Origin: Bacillus sp. OxB-1
Lineage (GTDB): Bacteria; Bacillota; Bacilli; Bacillales_A; Planococcaceae
Length of the DNA: 64,000 nucleotides
Reading direction: 5' to 3'
NCBI RefSeq assembly: GCF_000829195.1
Contig: NZ_AP013294.1
Span: forward strand, 2,429,001 to 2,493,000
In this document: piece by piece, positions 9,090 through 17,666 of the stretch
How positions within the stretch are numbered: the stretch's first letter is position 1
Layout: each line of letters opens with the position of its first letter
Made by a program: the position numbers and the translations under genes
The notes under the pieces: generated by a model
What the model was told of the DNA's origin: nothing
Seen by the model: the letters and a program-made list of their open reading frames with translations, nothing else
The model's database searches: none

Positions 9090-9743
9090 ATGTTGACGAA
9101 AAAGCAATGGGGATATTGCCTGGAGCAATTCAGGGAAATGTTTCCGGAGGCGCATTGCGAGCTGGTGCATGCGAATCCGTTTGAGTTGCTCATCGCTACG
9201 CTGTTATCCGCCCAATGCACGGATGTGCTGGTGAACCGGGTGACGGCGGATTTATTCAAAAAATATAAGACGCCGGAGGATTATTTGGCAGTCGAGACGG
9301 CGGAGCTGGAAAACGATATCCGTTCGATCGGCCTCTATCGCAACAAGGCGAAAAACATCCGGGCGCTCAGCCAATTGCTCATTGACGAATACGGAGGCAT
9401 CGTGCCGCCGAACCGGGATGTGCTCATGACATTCCCGGGCGTGGGGCGCAAGACAGCGAATGTCGTCGTCTCGAACGCATTCGGGATTCCTGCGATGGCG
9501 GTCGATACGCATGTGGAGCGGGTGGCGAAACGGCTCGGCATGAACCGTTGGAAGGACTCCCCGCTCGCCGTCGAGGAGAAGATCATGCGCTGGACGCCGC
9601 GGGAGCAATGGACCGATACGCATCATCGGATCATTTTCTTTGGGCGCTACCACTGCAAGGCGCAAAATCCCAACTGTCCGGAATGCCCGCTGCTGCCGCT
9701 TTGCCGGGAAGGGAAGAAGAGGATGAAAGAACGTGCCGATTGA
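9090..9743 (+). CDS. nth: Endonuclease III (DNA glycosylase / AP lyase)
   Basis: Endonuclease III removes oxidised pyrimidines and cleaves the abasic site. The helix-hairpin-helix FPGVGRKTANVV contains the catalytic Lys121, and AVDTHVERVA contains the catalytic Asp139. The four cysteines of the [4Fe-4S] cluster are in CKAQNPNCPECPLLPLC at the C-terminus. The 217-residue length is normal. It overlaps ypoC by 11 bp, and the dnaD-nth-ypoC order is conserved in Bacillales. Confidence 0.97.
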   Translation: MLTKKQWGYCLEQFREMFPEAHCELVHANPFELLIATLLSAQCTDVLVNRVTADLFKKYKTPEDYLAVETAELENDIRSIGLYRNKAKNIRALSQLLIDEYGGIVPPNRDVLMTFPGVGRKTANVVVSNAFGIPAMAVDTHVERVAKRLGMNRWKDSPLAVEEKIMRWTPREQWTDTHHRIIFFGRYHCKAQNPNCPECPLLPLCREGKKRMKERAD

Positions 9744-10080
9744 CGGGAAGCGGTTCGACAAGGAGGCCCTTTCCCCGTATTTTACGGATTGGGAAACGAA
9801 GCGGGAGACGATCGAGGCATTGTATGCACAGAAGGACAAACGAGCCGCGGAGAAGATGCGGGATGCGGTGGAAATGTATGAACGGCTGCTCGAACTGGGC
9901 GGTGTGGAGACCGATGTGCGGAGCGGGCGGGAAGTGTATCGTTTATCCCCATTGAATGGGGACGAACGCCTGGAATTTGTGAAGGCGAAACTCACCAGTC
10001 ACTATGCGTATGTACAACTGGACGCCTTGTTCGGGGAAATGAAGAAGAAGGCAGCGCGGCTGGCAGTAAGGTTAAAATGA
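9733..10080 (+). CDS. ypoC: YpoC-like protein
   Basis: This 115-residue, mostly helical protein has unknown function. It occupies the ypoC slot between nth and the convergent ponA. The start is GTG 9733 inside nth with AGAGGAT upstream. The core FDKEALSPYFTDWET and the C-terminal HYAYVQLDALFGEMKKK are compatible with YpoC of B. subtilis. The identification depends on gene order as much as on the weak sequence resemblance. Confidence 0.7.
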   Translation: MPIDGKRFDKEALSPYFTDWETKRETIEALYAQKDKRAAEKMRDAVEMYERLLELGGVETDVRSGREVYRLSPLNGDERLEFVKAKLTSHYAYVQLDALFGEMKKKAARLAVRLK

Positions 10081-10104
10081 TTGAATAAAGTACAGTACAA
10101 ATAT

Positions 10105-10149
10105 AAAACCGGGCAAGCAGTCAAGAATCGACTGTTTGCCCGGTTTTTT
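10105..10149. terminator. Bidirectional terminator between ypoC and ponA
   Basis: A 12-bp stem AAAACCGGGCAA/TTGCCCGGTTTT is flanked by T-runs in both directions, between two convergent genes. Confidence 0.9.
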
Positions 10150-10152
10150 CAA

Positions 10153-12855
10153 TTATGGGGTGGTTTCCGTTCCGTCAACAGGGGTCGGGGTCTCGTTGTC
10201 TGGGTTGTTTGGATCCGTTGGGGCATTTGGATTGCCGCCTTGGTTACCATTGCCCTGGTTTCCGCCATTCCCCCGATTCCCTGGGTTCCCTTGGTTTCCT
10301 GGATTACCCTGGTTATTCTGATTCCCAGGATTGCCTTGGTTGCCTTGATTTCCTTGGTTCCCTTGGTTCCATCCATTGCCGTTCGGATTGCCATTTCCGT
10401 CGTTCCATCCGTCGTCCGGGTTTTCCTCCTCGTCCGGATTCTCTTCCGGTTGCTCCTCCTCCGGCTCTTCTTCTGCAAATTCCTCGATTTGCAGGCTCGT
10501 GGAGGCCGGATCACTTGTCAGTTCCCCGGCTTTTGCCACAACTGAGAACGAGTAGGTGCGTCCCATTTCCGCGGAATTGAACGTTACGGAATAATCAAAT
10601 GTCGTCGTCATCAATTGCAGTTCGCCGCCATCGACGCCGACATACACTTCGAATTCGATTGGGCCTTCAGCGACCGCCGGATCTGGCGGATTATGGCCCC
10701 ATTGAAGCGTAATCGTGCCCGTATTCGGATCATAATTGGCATTCAAATTGTTCGGAGCTTCCAATTCCACTGTTTCTTCTTCCCGCGCTTGCTGTTCCGG
10801 GAGAGTGCCTCGGACGAATAGTTCCGTCCGCTGCAAATTGGCTGGCGTCGAGGCGCTGGCCAAGACGAGCGGGTTCGAACCATATACGATATTCGCTTCC
10901 TCTACAGAGCCGGGGCGTTTGAAGGAAGCCGTGTTTTTCCCGGCGGAAATTTCACCCATGACCGTCCGGAACAGATTTTGCGGTACTAACCGTCCCGGGT
11001 TGTACGTCGTAATCGGGGTCGTATAGTCTTTATATCCGCCCCAGACCGCAATCGTATAGTCGGTCGTGTATCCCGCAAACCAGGAATCCGGCACGGCTCC
11101 ATTTGGTATGCCGTGCTTTTGGACAGTTTCCGCCGAGTAGTTGGTCGTTCCGGTTTTCCCGGCATCGTCCAGCCCGCTGACATTCGCCGTTTTCCCGGTC
11201 CCTTCCGTCATGACGTCCCGTAAAATATCGGTCACCATATAGGCGGTAGAGTCTTTCATGACAACTTGAGGTTTCGGCGTCAGATTCCGTGGTGTGCCGT
11301 CCCTGAAAATGACTTCCTTCACCGCATGCGGCTTCGTATAGACCCCGCCGTTGCCGAACGCGGCGTAAGCACCGGCCATCTGCGTAGTCGAAAATTGGAT
11401 TTCTCCGCCGCCGAGGGCATTGGAAGAGTTCAATTTATCGACCGGCAGGCCTAGGTCTTTTGCGAAATCGGCCGCTTTGGAAGGGCCGACTTCTTCAAAG
11501 ATCTTGACAGCGGGCACGTTTCGAGAGCGGTACAGCGCTTCGCGGATCGTGATGGCCCCTTGGTAGCGTCCGTCCACGTTGCGGATCGGCTGGTTCGTGC
11601 CACGGTAGTTGTACGGATCGTCATTCGTAATTTGCCCGGTCGACCAGCTGAAGTTTTCAATCGCCGGACCATAGGATAGTATCGGTTTGATGGATGACCC
11701 GGGTTGACGTTTCTGGTCGGTCGCGAAGTTCAGGTCCCGGCCGGCATAGTCCCGCCCACCACCGATCGCCACAATGGCACCCGTTTTCGTATCTACGACA
11801 GTCATGCCGGCTTCCATTTCTTCGGATTCGTACCAGTTCGGATTATTGATGGCACTCTCAACCGCTTCCTGTGCGGCCGGATCCAAGTTTGTCTGGATTT
11901 TGACTCCCTCCGACAGGATATCCACCATGCCCGCCTCTTCCAATTCATCGAGGACGACATCGACATAGGCCGGATATTTGGAATCAGTCGTCGGGCGCTG
12001 ATCTTCCGGCAATATGAGAGAAGCGACCGGAACCGCTTTCGCTTCATCGGCTTCCGCTTGCGTGATCTTCTTATGCTGCACCATGAGGCCTAGCACGATA
12101 TTGCGTCGTTTTTCGGTCCGTTCCGGATTTTTATACGGATTGTAACCGTTCGGATATTGCGGCATCCCTGCCAGCATCGCGATTTCCGGCAATTCCAACT
12201 CATCGAGTTCCTTGCCGAAGAAATAATCCGCTCCCGTTCCGAAACCGTGTACGCGGCCAGACATGAGCACTTTATTGAAATACATTTCAAAAATTTCTTC
12301 TTTACTATATTTCCGTTCCAGCTGGAAGGCGAGCCAAGCTTCTTGCGCTTTCCGCTTCAATGTCTTTTCATCGGAGAGGAAGGAGTTCTTGATAACCTGC
12401 TGGGTGAGCGTACTGGCCCCTTGGGAACCGAAACCGCTCCGGAAGTTGGCCAATACCGCGCCGCCGAGCCGCCAAAAGTCCATCCCGTGGTGGGAATAAA
12501 ACCGGACGTCCTCGGTCGCCAGAATCGCATCTTCCATCATTTTCGGAATTTCATCATACGGCACATACTCACGTCGCTGCGCTCCAAATTTCATGAACAC
12601 ATTGCCATCCTTGTCCAAAAACTCGGAAGTCAACGGGTCTTTCAGCAAAGCTTCATCCAGTTTTGGCGCCGTGCTCGCGTAATAAGCGAACAAGCCGACC
12701 CCGAAAAGGAAAAGGGCCATTCCAACGGCGATGATGGCGAGAAAGGTTTTTTTGATCAAGCCTTTCTTCTTCTGTGGCTTTTTTCCTTTTTTCTTTGTCC
12801 GCTCCGCTTCCATTTGCTTCCGGCGGGCGGCACGTGAATGTATTTGATCACTCAT
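10153..12855 (-). CDS. ponA: Class A penicillin-binding protein 1 (PonA)
   Basis: This bifunctional peptidoglycan synthase has a basic cytoplasmic tail (1-35) and one transmembrane helix (about 36-58). A GT51 transglycosylase domain follows, with catalytic Glu115 in ATEDVRFYSHHG and QGASTLTQQVIKN. The transpeptidase domain has active-site Ser387 in GSSIKP, SRN and GKTGTTNYS. An FN3-like domain comes next (about 730-810). The last 90 residues are an acidic stretch and then an Asn/Gly/Gln-rich low-complexity tail that ends in a Thr/Pro-rich segment. It polymerises and cross-links cell wall outside the membrane. Its ATG overlaps the recU stop (ATGA), so the two are translationally coupled. Confidence 0.97.
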   Translation of the reverse strand: MSDQIHSRAARRKQMEAERTKKKGKKPQKKKGLIKKTFLAIIAVGMALFLFGVGLFAYYASTAPKLDEALLKDPLTSEFLDKDGNVFMKFGAQRREYVPYDEIPKMMEDAILATEDVRFYSHHGMDFWRLGGAVLANFRSGFGSQGASTLTQQVIKNSFLSDEKTLKRKAQEAWLAFQLERKYSKEEIFEMYFNKVLMSGRVHGFGTGADYFFGKELDELELPEIAMLAGMPQYPNGYNPYKNPERTEKRRNIVLGLMVQHKKITQAEADEAKAVPVASLILPEDQRPTTDSKYPAYVDVVLDELEEAGMVDILSEGVKIQTNLDPAAQEAVESAINNPNWYESEEMEAGMTVVDTKTGAIVAIGGGRDYAGRDLNFATDQKRQPGSSIKPILSYGPAIENFSWSTGQITNDDPYNYRGTNQPIRNVDGRYQGAITIREALYRSRNVPAVKIFEEVGPSKAADFAKDLGLPVDKLNSSNALGGGEIQFSTTQMAGAYAAFGNGGVYTKPHAVKEVIFRDGTPRNLTPKPQVVMKDSTAYMVTDILRDVMTEGTGKTANVSGLDDAGKTGTTNYSAETVQKHGIPNGAVPDSWFAGYTTDYTIAVWGGYKDYTTPITTYNPGRLVPQNLFRTVMGEISAGKNTASFKRPGSVEEANIVYGSNPLVLASASTPANLQRTELFVRGTLPEQQAREEETVELEAPNNLNANYDPNTGTITLQWGHNPPDPAVAEGPIEFEVYVGVDGGELQLMTTTFDYSVTFNSAEMGRTYSFSVVAKAGELTSDPASTSLQIEEFAEEEPEEEQPEENPDEEENPDDGWNDGNGNPNGNGWNQGNQGNQGNQGNPGNQNNQGNPGNQGNPGNRGNGGNQGNGNQGGNPNAPTDPNNPDNETPTPVDGTETTP

Positions 12856-13490
12856 AGGTTTTCCTGCCTTTCGATTGGTTCACCGATTTGTGGAAATAAT
12901 AAATGAAGTCCCGGCAAGTAGTCTAGCACGGGTTGGAAGCGAGGCATGATTTCGTAGGCCGCGTCTTCGAATTCCGCAAGCGTAATCGATTTCCGGCCGC
13001 CTGCTTTCATGCGCTCCCATTTTTCTTCGAGACTATCATACGGTAGGATGAAATAACGGTCAAGCGTCGTAAATTTCACGACGAGAAACGCGATGCCGCC
13101 CTGTTCCGTCACTTGTTTCATATGGTCCACTTGGTGGGCATGGATATTTTGCAGTGGAAAGGACGTGGCACTTTTCGTCTCCTTCGCCTCGAAATCGAGA
13201 TAACGTCCGCGCCAGACACCGTTGAAATCGGTCGTCGACGGAGTCCGGAAATACGCTTCCGTAATGACGGCGGCACTCCGGGCAGGGTAGTGGACATTGA
13301 CGACTTGGATCGGAATCGGCTTCTTATGGATGACTGCGATGCCTTGGCTCAAGTAATAGGCATTCGAGTCATTCAGCTCATCTTCCAATGACTTGCCCCG
13401 GTTACTATAAGACATATCCAACTTTTTCGGGCTTCCCAGCTGCTCGGCCGGCCGCACATACTTCTTCCCATTCGGGTATCGGATCGTCAT
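12852..13490 (-). CDS. recU: Holliday junction resolvase RecU
   Basis: RecU cuts four-way junctions in recombination and chromosome segregation in Firmicutes. The 212-residue protein shows the conserved segments YSNRGKSLEDELN, AVIHKKPIPIQVVNVHYP, TDFNGVWRGRYLDFEAKETK (the nuclease core with Asp, Glu and Lys), and FPLQNIHAHQVDHMK. I chose ATG 13490 because GGTGAGGG lies immediately upstream and the protein then starts like other RecU proteins (TIRYPNGK). A longer frame from 13619 has no support. It is the first gene of recU-ponA. Confidence 0.95.
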   Translation of the reverse strand: MTIRYPNGKKYVRPAEQLGSPKKLDMSYSNRGKSLEDELNDSNAYYLSQGIAVIHKKPIPIQVVNVHYPARSAAVITEAYFRTPSTTDFNGVWRGRYLDFEAKETKSATSFPLQNIHAHQVDHMKQVTEQGGIAFLVVKFTTLDRYFILPYDSLEEKWERMKAGGRKSITLAEFEDAAYEIMPRFQPVLDYLPGLHLLFPQIGEPIERQENL

Positions 13491-13677
13491 CACCCTCACC
13501 TCACATCTACTTATCATACCATAAGCATTGGACGGTTTTGAGGGGAGAAGGTTGCAAAAGTGGGCGCGAAGGTGCCTCGCATTCAAATAAACATTTAGGT
13601 ATCGGCTACTAAAATACATAGAAACTTCCTACTTGGACATTCTAACAAGAAAGAAAATATCGGATGAGGGGATGTCC

Positions 13678-15210
13678 ATGCAAATTGAAAGGTCCTCCGA
13701 ATGGAAAGATGGTTTTCAAGAACGATTGGAAAGTCGAAAAGAATGGGATAATTGGACGTTGTATAACATGAGTTATGAAGTGGAAAAAGCAAAGTTGATC
13801 ACGAATTTCCACGGACTGCAATGTCCTAAGTATTTACCGGGATTGAAACCTTTTGCCCATCAATTGGAGGCGGCGGAAACGGTCATTGAACGGATGAACG
13901 GCAAAGCCATCTTGGCGGACGAGGTTGGTCTCGGGAAAACAATTGAAGCGGGACTGATTTTAAAAGAGTATTTGATCAGAGGCCTTGTAAAGAAAGCGCT
14001 CATCCTGACTCCGGCTTCTTTGATGAATCAATGGATTACCGAACTGAATCAAAAATTTCATATCCCGGCCATGCCTTTCCATAAAAAATACGATTTAAGC
14101 CAATGTAATATCGTCGTCGTCAGTATCGATATGGCCAAACGAAGTCCTCATAAGGAAAATATCTATAAGCAGGATTTTGATCTGATTATTATAGACGAAG
14201 CCCATAAATTGAAAAACCATAAAACGAAAAACTATGAGTTTGTACAAAATCTTAAGAAGAAGTTCTGTTTGCTGTTAACTGCGACGCCGATTCAGAATGA
14301 TGTGTTTGAACTGTTCAACCTCATCTCTCTTCTTAAACCCGGTCATTTGGGCAATTTCGAGACATTCCAAAGCGTCTTTTCCGCGGGCAAGCACCATGTG
14401 GACGAAGATGACTTTTTGAAAGAATTGATTCATCAAGTAATGGTGCGGAATTCAAGACAGGATACCAGGATTGAATGGACGAACCGACGCGTCCAAATTA
14501 TGCCGATCGAGTTCAGTGCAGAGGAAAAGGAGATCTACCAGTCGATTTTGGAACTGAAACAAATTTCTACGCTCTTTTCGGATGCTTTCACACTACTGAC
14601 GCTTCAACGGGAATTATGCTCCAGTAAGGAAGCAGCTTATCTAACACTGGAAAAAGTACGCGAGAAATGCGGTAAACCGGAAGAGCTCGCGGCCGTGGAT
14701 AGTATTCTTCGAAATCTGAGGGAGCTCCGAATCAATTCAAAAGCGGAAAAAGCATATGAAATCATTGAACAGGCACAGGATAAGGTCATCATTTTTACCG
14801 AATATCGGGCGAGTCAGGCCTTTTTGCAAGCCTATTTACACTCAAAAGGCATCACTAGCGTTTTATTCAACGGAAAATTCAACAAAAGCAAGCGGGAATG
14901 GATGAAGCAACTTTTCCGGGATCAAGCCCAAGTGCTCATTGCGACGGAATCCGGCAGTGAGGGGATCAACCTCCAATTCTGTCATCATGTCATCAACTAT
15001 GACCTGCCATGGAACCCGATGAAATTGGAGCAGCGGATCGGGCGGGTCCACCGGCTCGGGCAGACGGAAGATGTCCATATTTACAATTTGGCCATCCGCG
15101 ATACGATCGAAGACTCCATCCTGGAACTGCTTCAAGGGAAAATTGACGTCTTTGAGCAAGTGGTGGGGGAGTTGGATGATATTTTGTCGGAGTATCGAAT
15201 GTCCATCTAA
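13678..15210 (+). CDS. yqhH: YqhH-like SNF2-family helicase
   Basis: This is a SWI2/SNF2-type DNA translocase of 510 residues. Motif I is DEVGLGKTIEAG (near residue 82), motif II is IIIDEAHKLKNH (near 180), motif III is LLTATPIQN, and the C-terminal helicase half has ESGSEGINLQF and QRIGRVHRLGQTEDV. It matches B. subtilis YqhH in size and in having yqhG next to it. Its substrate is unknown. ATG 13678 has GAGGGG 6 bp upstream and is preferred over the TTG at 13633. Codon use is somewhat more AT-rich than in the core genes before it. Confidence 0.85.
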   Translation: MQIERSSEWKDGFQERLESRKEWDNWTLYNMSYEVEKAKLITNFHGLQCPKYLPGLKPFAHQLEAAETVIERMNGKAILADEVGLGKTIEAGLILKEYLIRGLVKKALILTPASLMNQWITELNQKFHIPAMPFHKKYDLSQCNIVVVSIDMAKRSPHKENIYKQDFDLIIIDEAHKLKNHKTKNYEFVQNLKKKFCLLLTATPIQNDVFELFNLISLLKPGHLGNFETFQSVFSAGKHHVDEDDFLKELIHQVMVRNSRQDTRIEWTNRRVQIMPIEFSAEEKEIYQSILELKQISTLFSDAFTLLTLQRELCSSKEAAYLTLEKVREKCGKPEELAAVDSILRNLRELRINSKAEKAYEIIEQAQDKVIIFTEYRASQAFLQAYLHSKGITSVLFNGKFNKSKREWMKQLFRDQAQVLIATESGSEGINLQFCHHVINYDLPWNPMKLEQRIGRVHRLGQTEDVHIYNLAIRDTIEDSILELLQGKIDVFEQVVGELDDILSEYRMSI

Positions 15211-15227
15211 ATGAGAGGAGAATATGC

Positions 15228-16010
15228 ATGTATCCGCAACAGATTCATCAGTATGTGCGGCAGTTTTTCAAAGAGAACAATTGCCCGATTGTGCAGGAAA
15301 GCGAACATCTCCTCCGTGTCCAATTGACGGTAGAGATGGACAAACGAATTATGAACCGGCCTTTTTACTGGAGCTATGTGGAAAGCACAGGCGGCCAGCC
15401 CAATCCAGCACAACTGACATTGATCACGGATAAGAACCGGCTCACCGAAAACTTGGCCGGGGAAGCGGTGCATTATGGGTCCCCCCGGCTCAACCAGCTG
15501 TTCCAAGTGACAAGGGAGCGGGGGTCCTTCGTCCAAATGTACGAACGGGCGGTGAGCGATTCCGGCAAACAAGTCATCTTGACCCCGTGGCTCGCCGTGA
15601 ATTATAAAATCACTTATTCCAGCGACCGGACGAAAGAGATGCTTTATTCGCTCGGCATGAACCTAATGACCGGCGCCATCTTGAGCGGCTTCCAGGAAAG
15701 TCTCAGTGAACGGAATCTGGAGCCGGCCATACCGGCAAACACTTTCCATCTGCCGTATATCATCAAACCGATGCGCGCCTTGGATCGGTTGGATGAACTA
15801 ATCGATCAGCTCATCCAGGAAGATGACCACAAGTGGACGGAAGAGGCACGAGCCAGGCGAAAAAAGGACTTACGGGTGCTCGAATACTTTTATGAAGGGA
15901 TTGAAGACAGGCCCGAGTGCTATGAAATGGAAAAGCAAGCGATTGAGGAGCAATACGAAGCGAAGATCTACGTGGAAATTATTAGTGGCGGCTTGTTTTA
16001 TTTGAAGTGA
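15228..16010 (+). CDS. yqhG: YqhG family protein
   Basis: The 260-residue protein closely resembles B. subtilis YqhG: QLTVEMDKRIMNRPFYWSYVE, NPAQLTLITDK, HYGSPRLNQLF, and the C-terminal EQYEAKIYVEIISGG. Its function is unknown. It starts 17 bp after yqhH with GAGAGGAG upstream, so the two are co-transcribed. In B. subtilis yqhH lies beside the glycine cleavage genes, while here the pair follows recU; this is a local rearrangement. Confidence 0.9.
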   Translation: MYPQQIHQYVRQFFKENNCPIVQESEHLLRVQLTVEMDKRIMNRPFYWSYVESTGGQPNPAQLTLITDKNRLTENLAGEAVHYGSPRLNQLFQVTRERGSFVQMYERAVSDSGKQVILTPWLAVNYKITYSSDRTKEMLYSLGMNLMTGAILSGFQESLSERNLEPAIPANTFHLPYIIKPMRALDRLDELIDQLIQEDDHKWTEEARARRKKDLRVLEYFYEGIEDRPECYEMEKQAIEEQYEAKIYVEIISGGLFYLK

Positions 16011-16119
16011 TTGAGGCAATTGGTTTTTTGAGAAAGAGCAAAATGGTTTTTTGCACTCATTTCATTAAACATTAACTTGAATTCAAGGCTTTTCATTAGA
16101 GAACATCTTTTCGGAGAGA

Positions 16120-16125
16120 TATAAT
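16120..16125 (+). promoter_or_regulatory. Candidate -10 element of the SDR gene
   Basis: A perfect TATAAT lies 56 bp before the start codon in an AT-rich stretch. No good -35 is seen at the expected distance; TTAGAG at 16096 is a poor match. Confidence 0.4.
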
Positions 16126-16181
16126 ATAGTTAATCGCATTACTTTTGCGAAATAATATCATAACTAAAGGAGAGATTTAGA

Positions 16182-16955
16182 ATGGGAAGCTTTACAGACA
16201 AGGTTGTCTTAATTACGGGGGCTGCTGGTGGCATCGGTATTGCTACTGCCAAAGCTTTTGCGGAACAAGGCGCTAAATTATCATTAGTTGACCTCAATCG
16301 AGAGGCATTAGAAAAAGCGGTAAAAGAAGCAGGAATCGAAGATGCTTTGCTATTGACCGCAAACGTGACAAAAGAAGATGAAGTAAAAAAATATGTCGAT
16401 GATACGGTTGCAAAGTTTGGAAGAATCGATTCATTTGTAAATAATGCCGGCATTAACGGTCATTTTGCAAATATTGTGGATCAAACTGTCGAAAATTTTC
16501 ATAACGTGTTAAATGTTAACGTGGTCGGCGTATTCCTAGGTTTGAAATATGTCATGAAAGTGATGAACGAACAAAAACAAGGGTCGATTGTAAACTTAGC
16601 ATCCAACGGCGGGTTGCTTGGCGCGCCTGGGATGAGTGCGTACGTAGCTTCTAAACATGCAGTGATCGCCTTGAATAAAACGGCCGCATTGGAAGGTGCG
16701 GAAAATGGAATTCGTTCCGTTGCAGTTTGTCCTTCCGGTGTCGATACACAAATGATGCGCTCGATCGAAACAAATGCGATGCCTGGCCAGGAGGAAGAAG
16801 CGAAAGCGGCATTCGCAGCAACCGTTCCAATGAACCGTTACGCCGAGGCTTCTGAAATTGCAGATTTAATCACGTTCTTAGCCTCTGATAAAGCATCCTT
16901 CATCTCAGGATCTTATTACCGTATTGATGGTGGACAAGGGGCGACTTCCGTTTAA
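16182..16955 (+). CDS. Short-chain dehydrogenase/reductase
   Basis: This classical SDR oxidoreductase of 257 residues carries the NAD(P)-binding motif TGAAGGIG (residue 11 on), Asp at the end of beta-2 (SLVDLN, favouring NAD), NNAGING, and the catalytic Ser/Tyr/Lys (SNGGLLGAPGMSAYVASKHAV). The C-terminal FISGSYYRIDGGQG is typical of glucose-1-dehydrogenase and BDH-like members. The substrate cannot be told. It has a strong AAAGGAGAG ribosome site, stands alone with its own terminator and is more AT-rich than its neighbours, which may indicate later arrival. Confidence 0.88.
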   Translation: MGSFTDKVVLITGAAGGIGIATAKAFAEQGAKLSLVDLNREALEKAVKEAGIEDALLLTANVTKEDEVKKYVDDTVAKFGRIDSFVNNAGINGHFANIVDQTVENFHNVLNVNVVGVFLGLKYVMKVMNEQKQGSIVNLASNGGLLGAPGMSAYVASKHAVIALNKTAALEGAENGIRSVAVCPSGVDTQMMRSIETNAMPGQEEEAKAAFAATVPMNRYAEASEIADLITFLASDKASFISGSYYRIDGGQGATSV

Positions 16956-16967
16956 GTTTAAAAAATT

Positions 16968-17002
16968 AGGAATCGGATGTAGGATTGTCCGATTCCTTTT
17001 TA
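16968..17002 (+). terminator. Terminator of the SDR gene
   Basis: The 10-bp perfect stem AGGAATCGGA/TCCGATTCCT is followed by TTTTTAT. Confidence 0.85.
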
Positions 17003-17067
17003 TAGATGTAAGATACTTATCAGGATTAATGGAGAGGGTTATTTCATCATTATCACCTGCTATTACA

Positions 17068-17107
17068 GATCGCTTAATGTGAAGGCGTTAGGCGATCGTT
17101 TTTATTT
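17068..17107 (+). terminator. Second terminator-like hairpin
   Basis: GATCGC/GCGATC is followed by GTTTTTATTTT. No gene ends just before it, so it may be left from a lost gene. The 700 bp between the SDR gene and gltS hold no intact gene. Confidence 0.5.
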
Positions 17108-17261
17108 TGTGAACGCTTTTGAACAAGTCAAAACGGCTCACCCGGAAAGTTAGCATGCACTGACCGCTAAGTCTTTTTGATGGGAAAGAGGCCACAGGAA
17201 ATGGTCCGAACGGCATAGGGTACGGCGGGCGGTTTCAGGGAATCAAAGAAGGAGAGGGATG

Positions 17262-17310
17262 GATCAATCCGAATGAAGGGAAGTTGGTTTTCCCTCTATT
17301 CGGATTGATT
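17262..17310. repeat. Long inverted repeat upstream of gltS
   Basis: The 13-nt arms GATCAATCCGAAT and ATTCGGATTGATT pair almost perfectly, and the inner AGGGAA/TTCCCT extends the hairpin. No T-run follows, so it is not an ordinary terminator. Its role is unknown. Confidence 0.55.
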
Positions 17311-17405
17311 GAATTCATTCAAGGGATGCACTTTTATGAATAGTACGCGTTTGGGTGGAACTATTGCAAAAGAATCCGCCAAAGTCTATACTTTAACATG
17401 TTGCA

Positions 17406-17640
17406 TTAGTGGAAAGGCAGACTGTTTGAATCAAAAAGCGATACGGCATTGTTCCATTGCAGGATCTTTGAATCCTCCGCATCGACGAAATATCCAATGT
17501 TCGTTTCGCGTCGGGGCATGATGAAAACGCTGTCTGCGCAATCGCGGAATGTGCGTACCTTGAAAACACGGATCAAGGCTGGCACAGTTACAATACATCC
17601 AGTTAGAACGGCTCGGTCCGCAGTGGTTCCGAAGCCGTCA
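17406..17640 (-). pseudogene. Possible 3' remnant of an unrecognised gene
   Basis: On the minus strand about 75 codons ending in TAA at 17406 read like real protein (segments such as ALIRVFKVRTFRDC and RRETNIGYFVDAEDSKILQW), while the opposite frame looks like a typical antisense shadow. The open frame continues into the antisense of gltS, where it becomes meaningless, so only the tail of a gene seems to remain. I do not recognise the family. It could also be a chance open frame. Confidence 0.35.
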
Positions 17641-17666
17641 TGATTTTTTTGGGAAGGTGAATGAAA

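Noticed and set aside
10136..10580. Several hydrophobic plus-strand frames opposite the end of ponA
   Set aside because: They arise from the antisense of the Asn/Gly-rich PonA tail, which reads as Val/Leu/Pro/Trp repeats. No ribosome site.
17309..17521. 70-codon plus-strand frame before gltS
   Set aside because: No ribosome site, unusual Cys-rich composition and overlap with the inverted repeat and minus-strand remnant.
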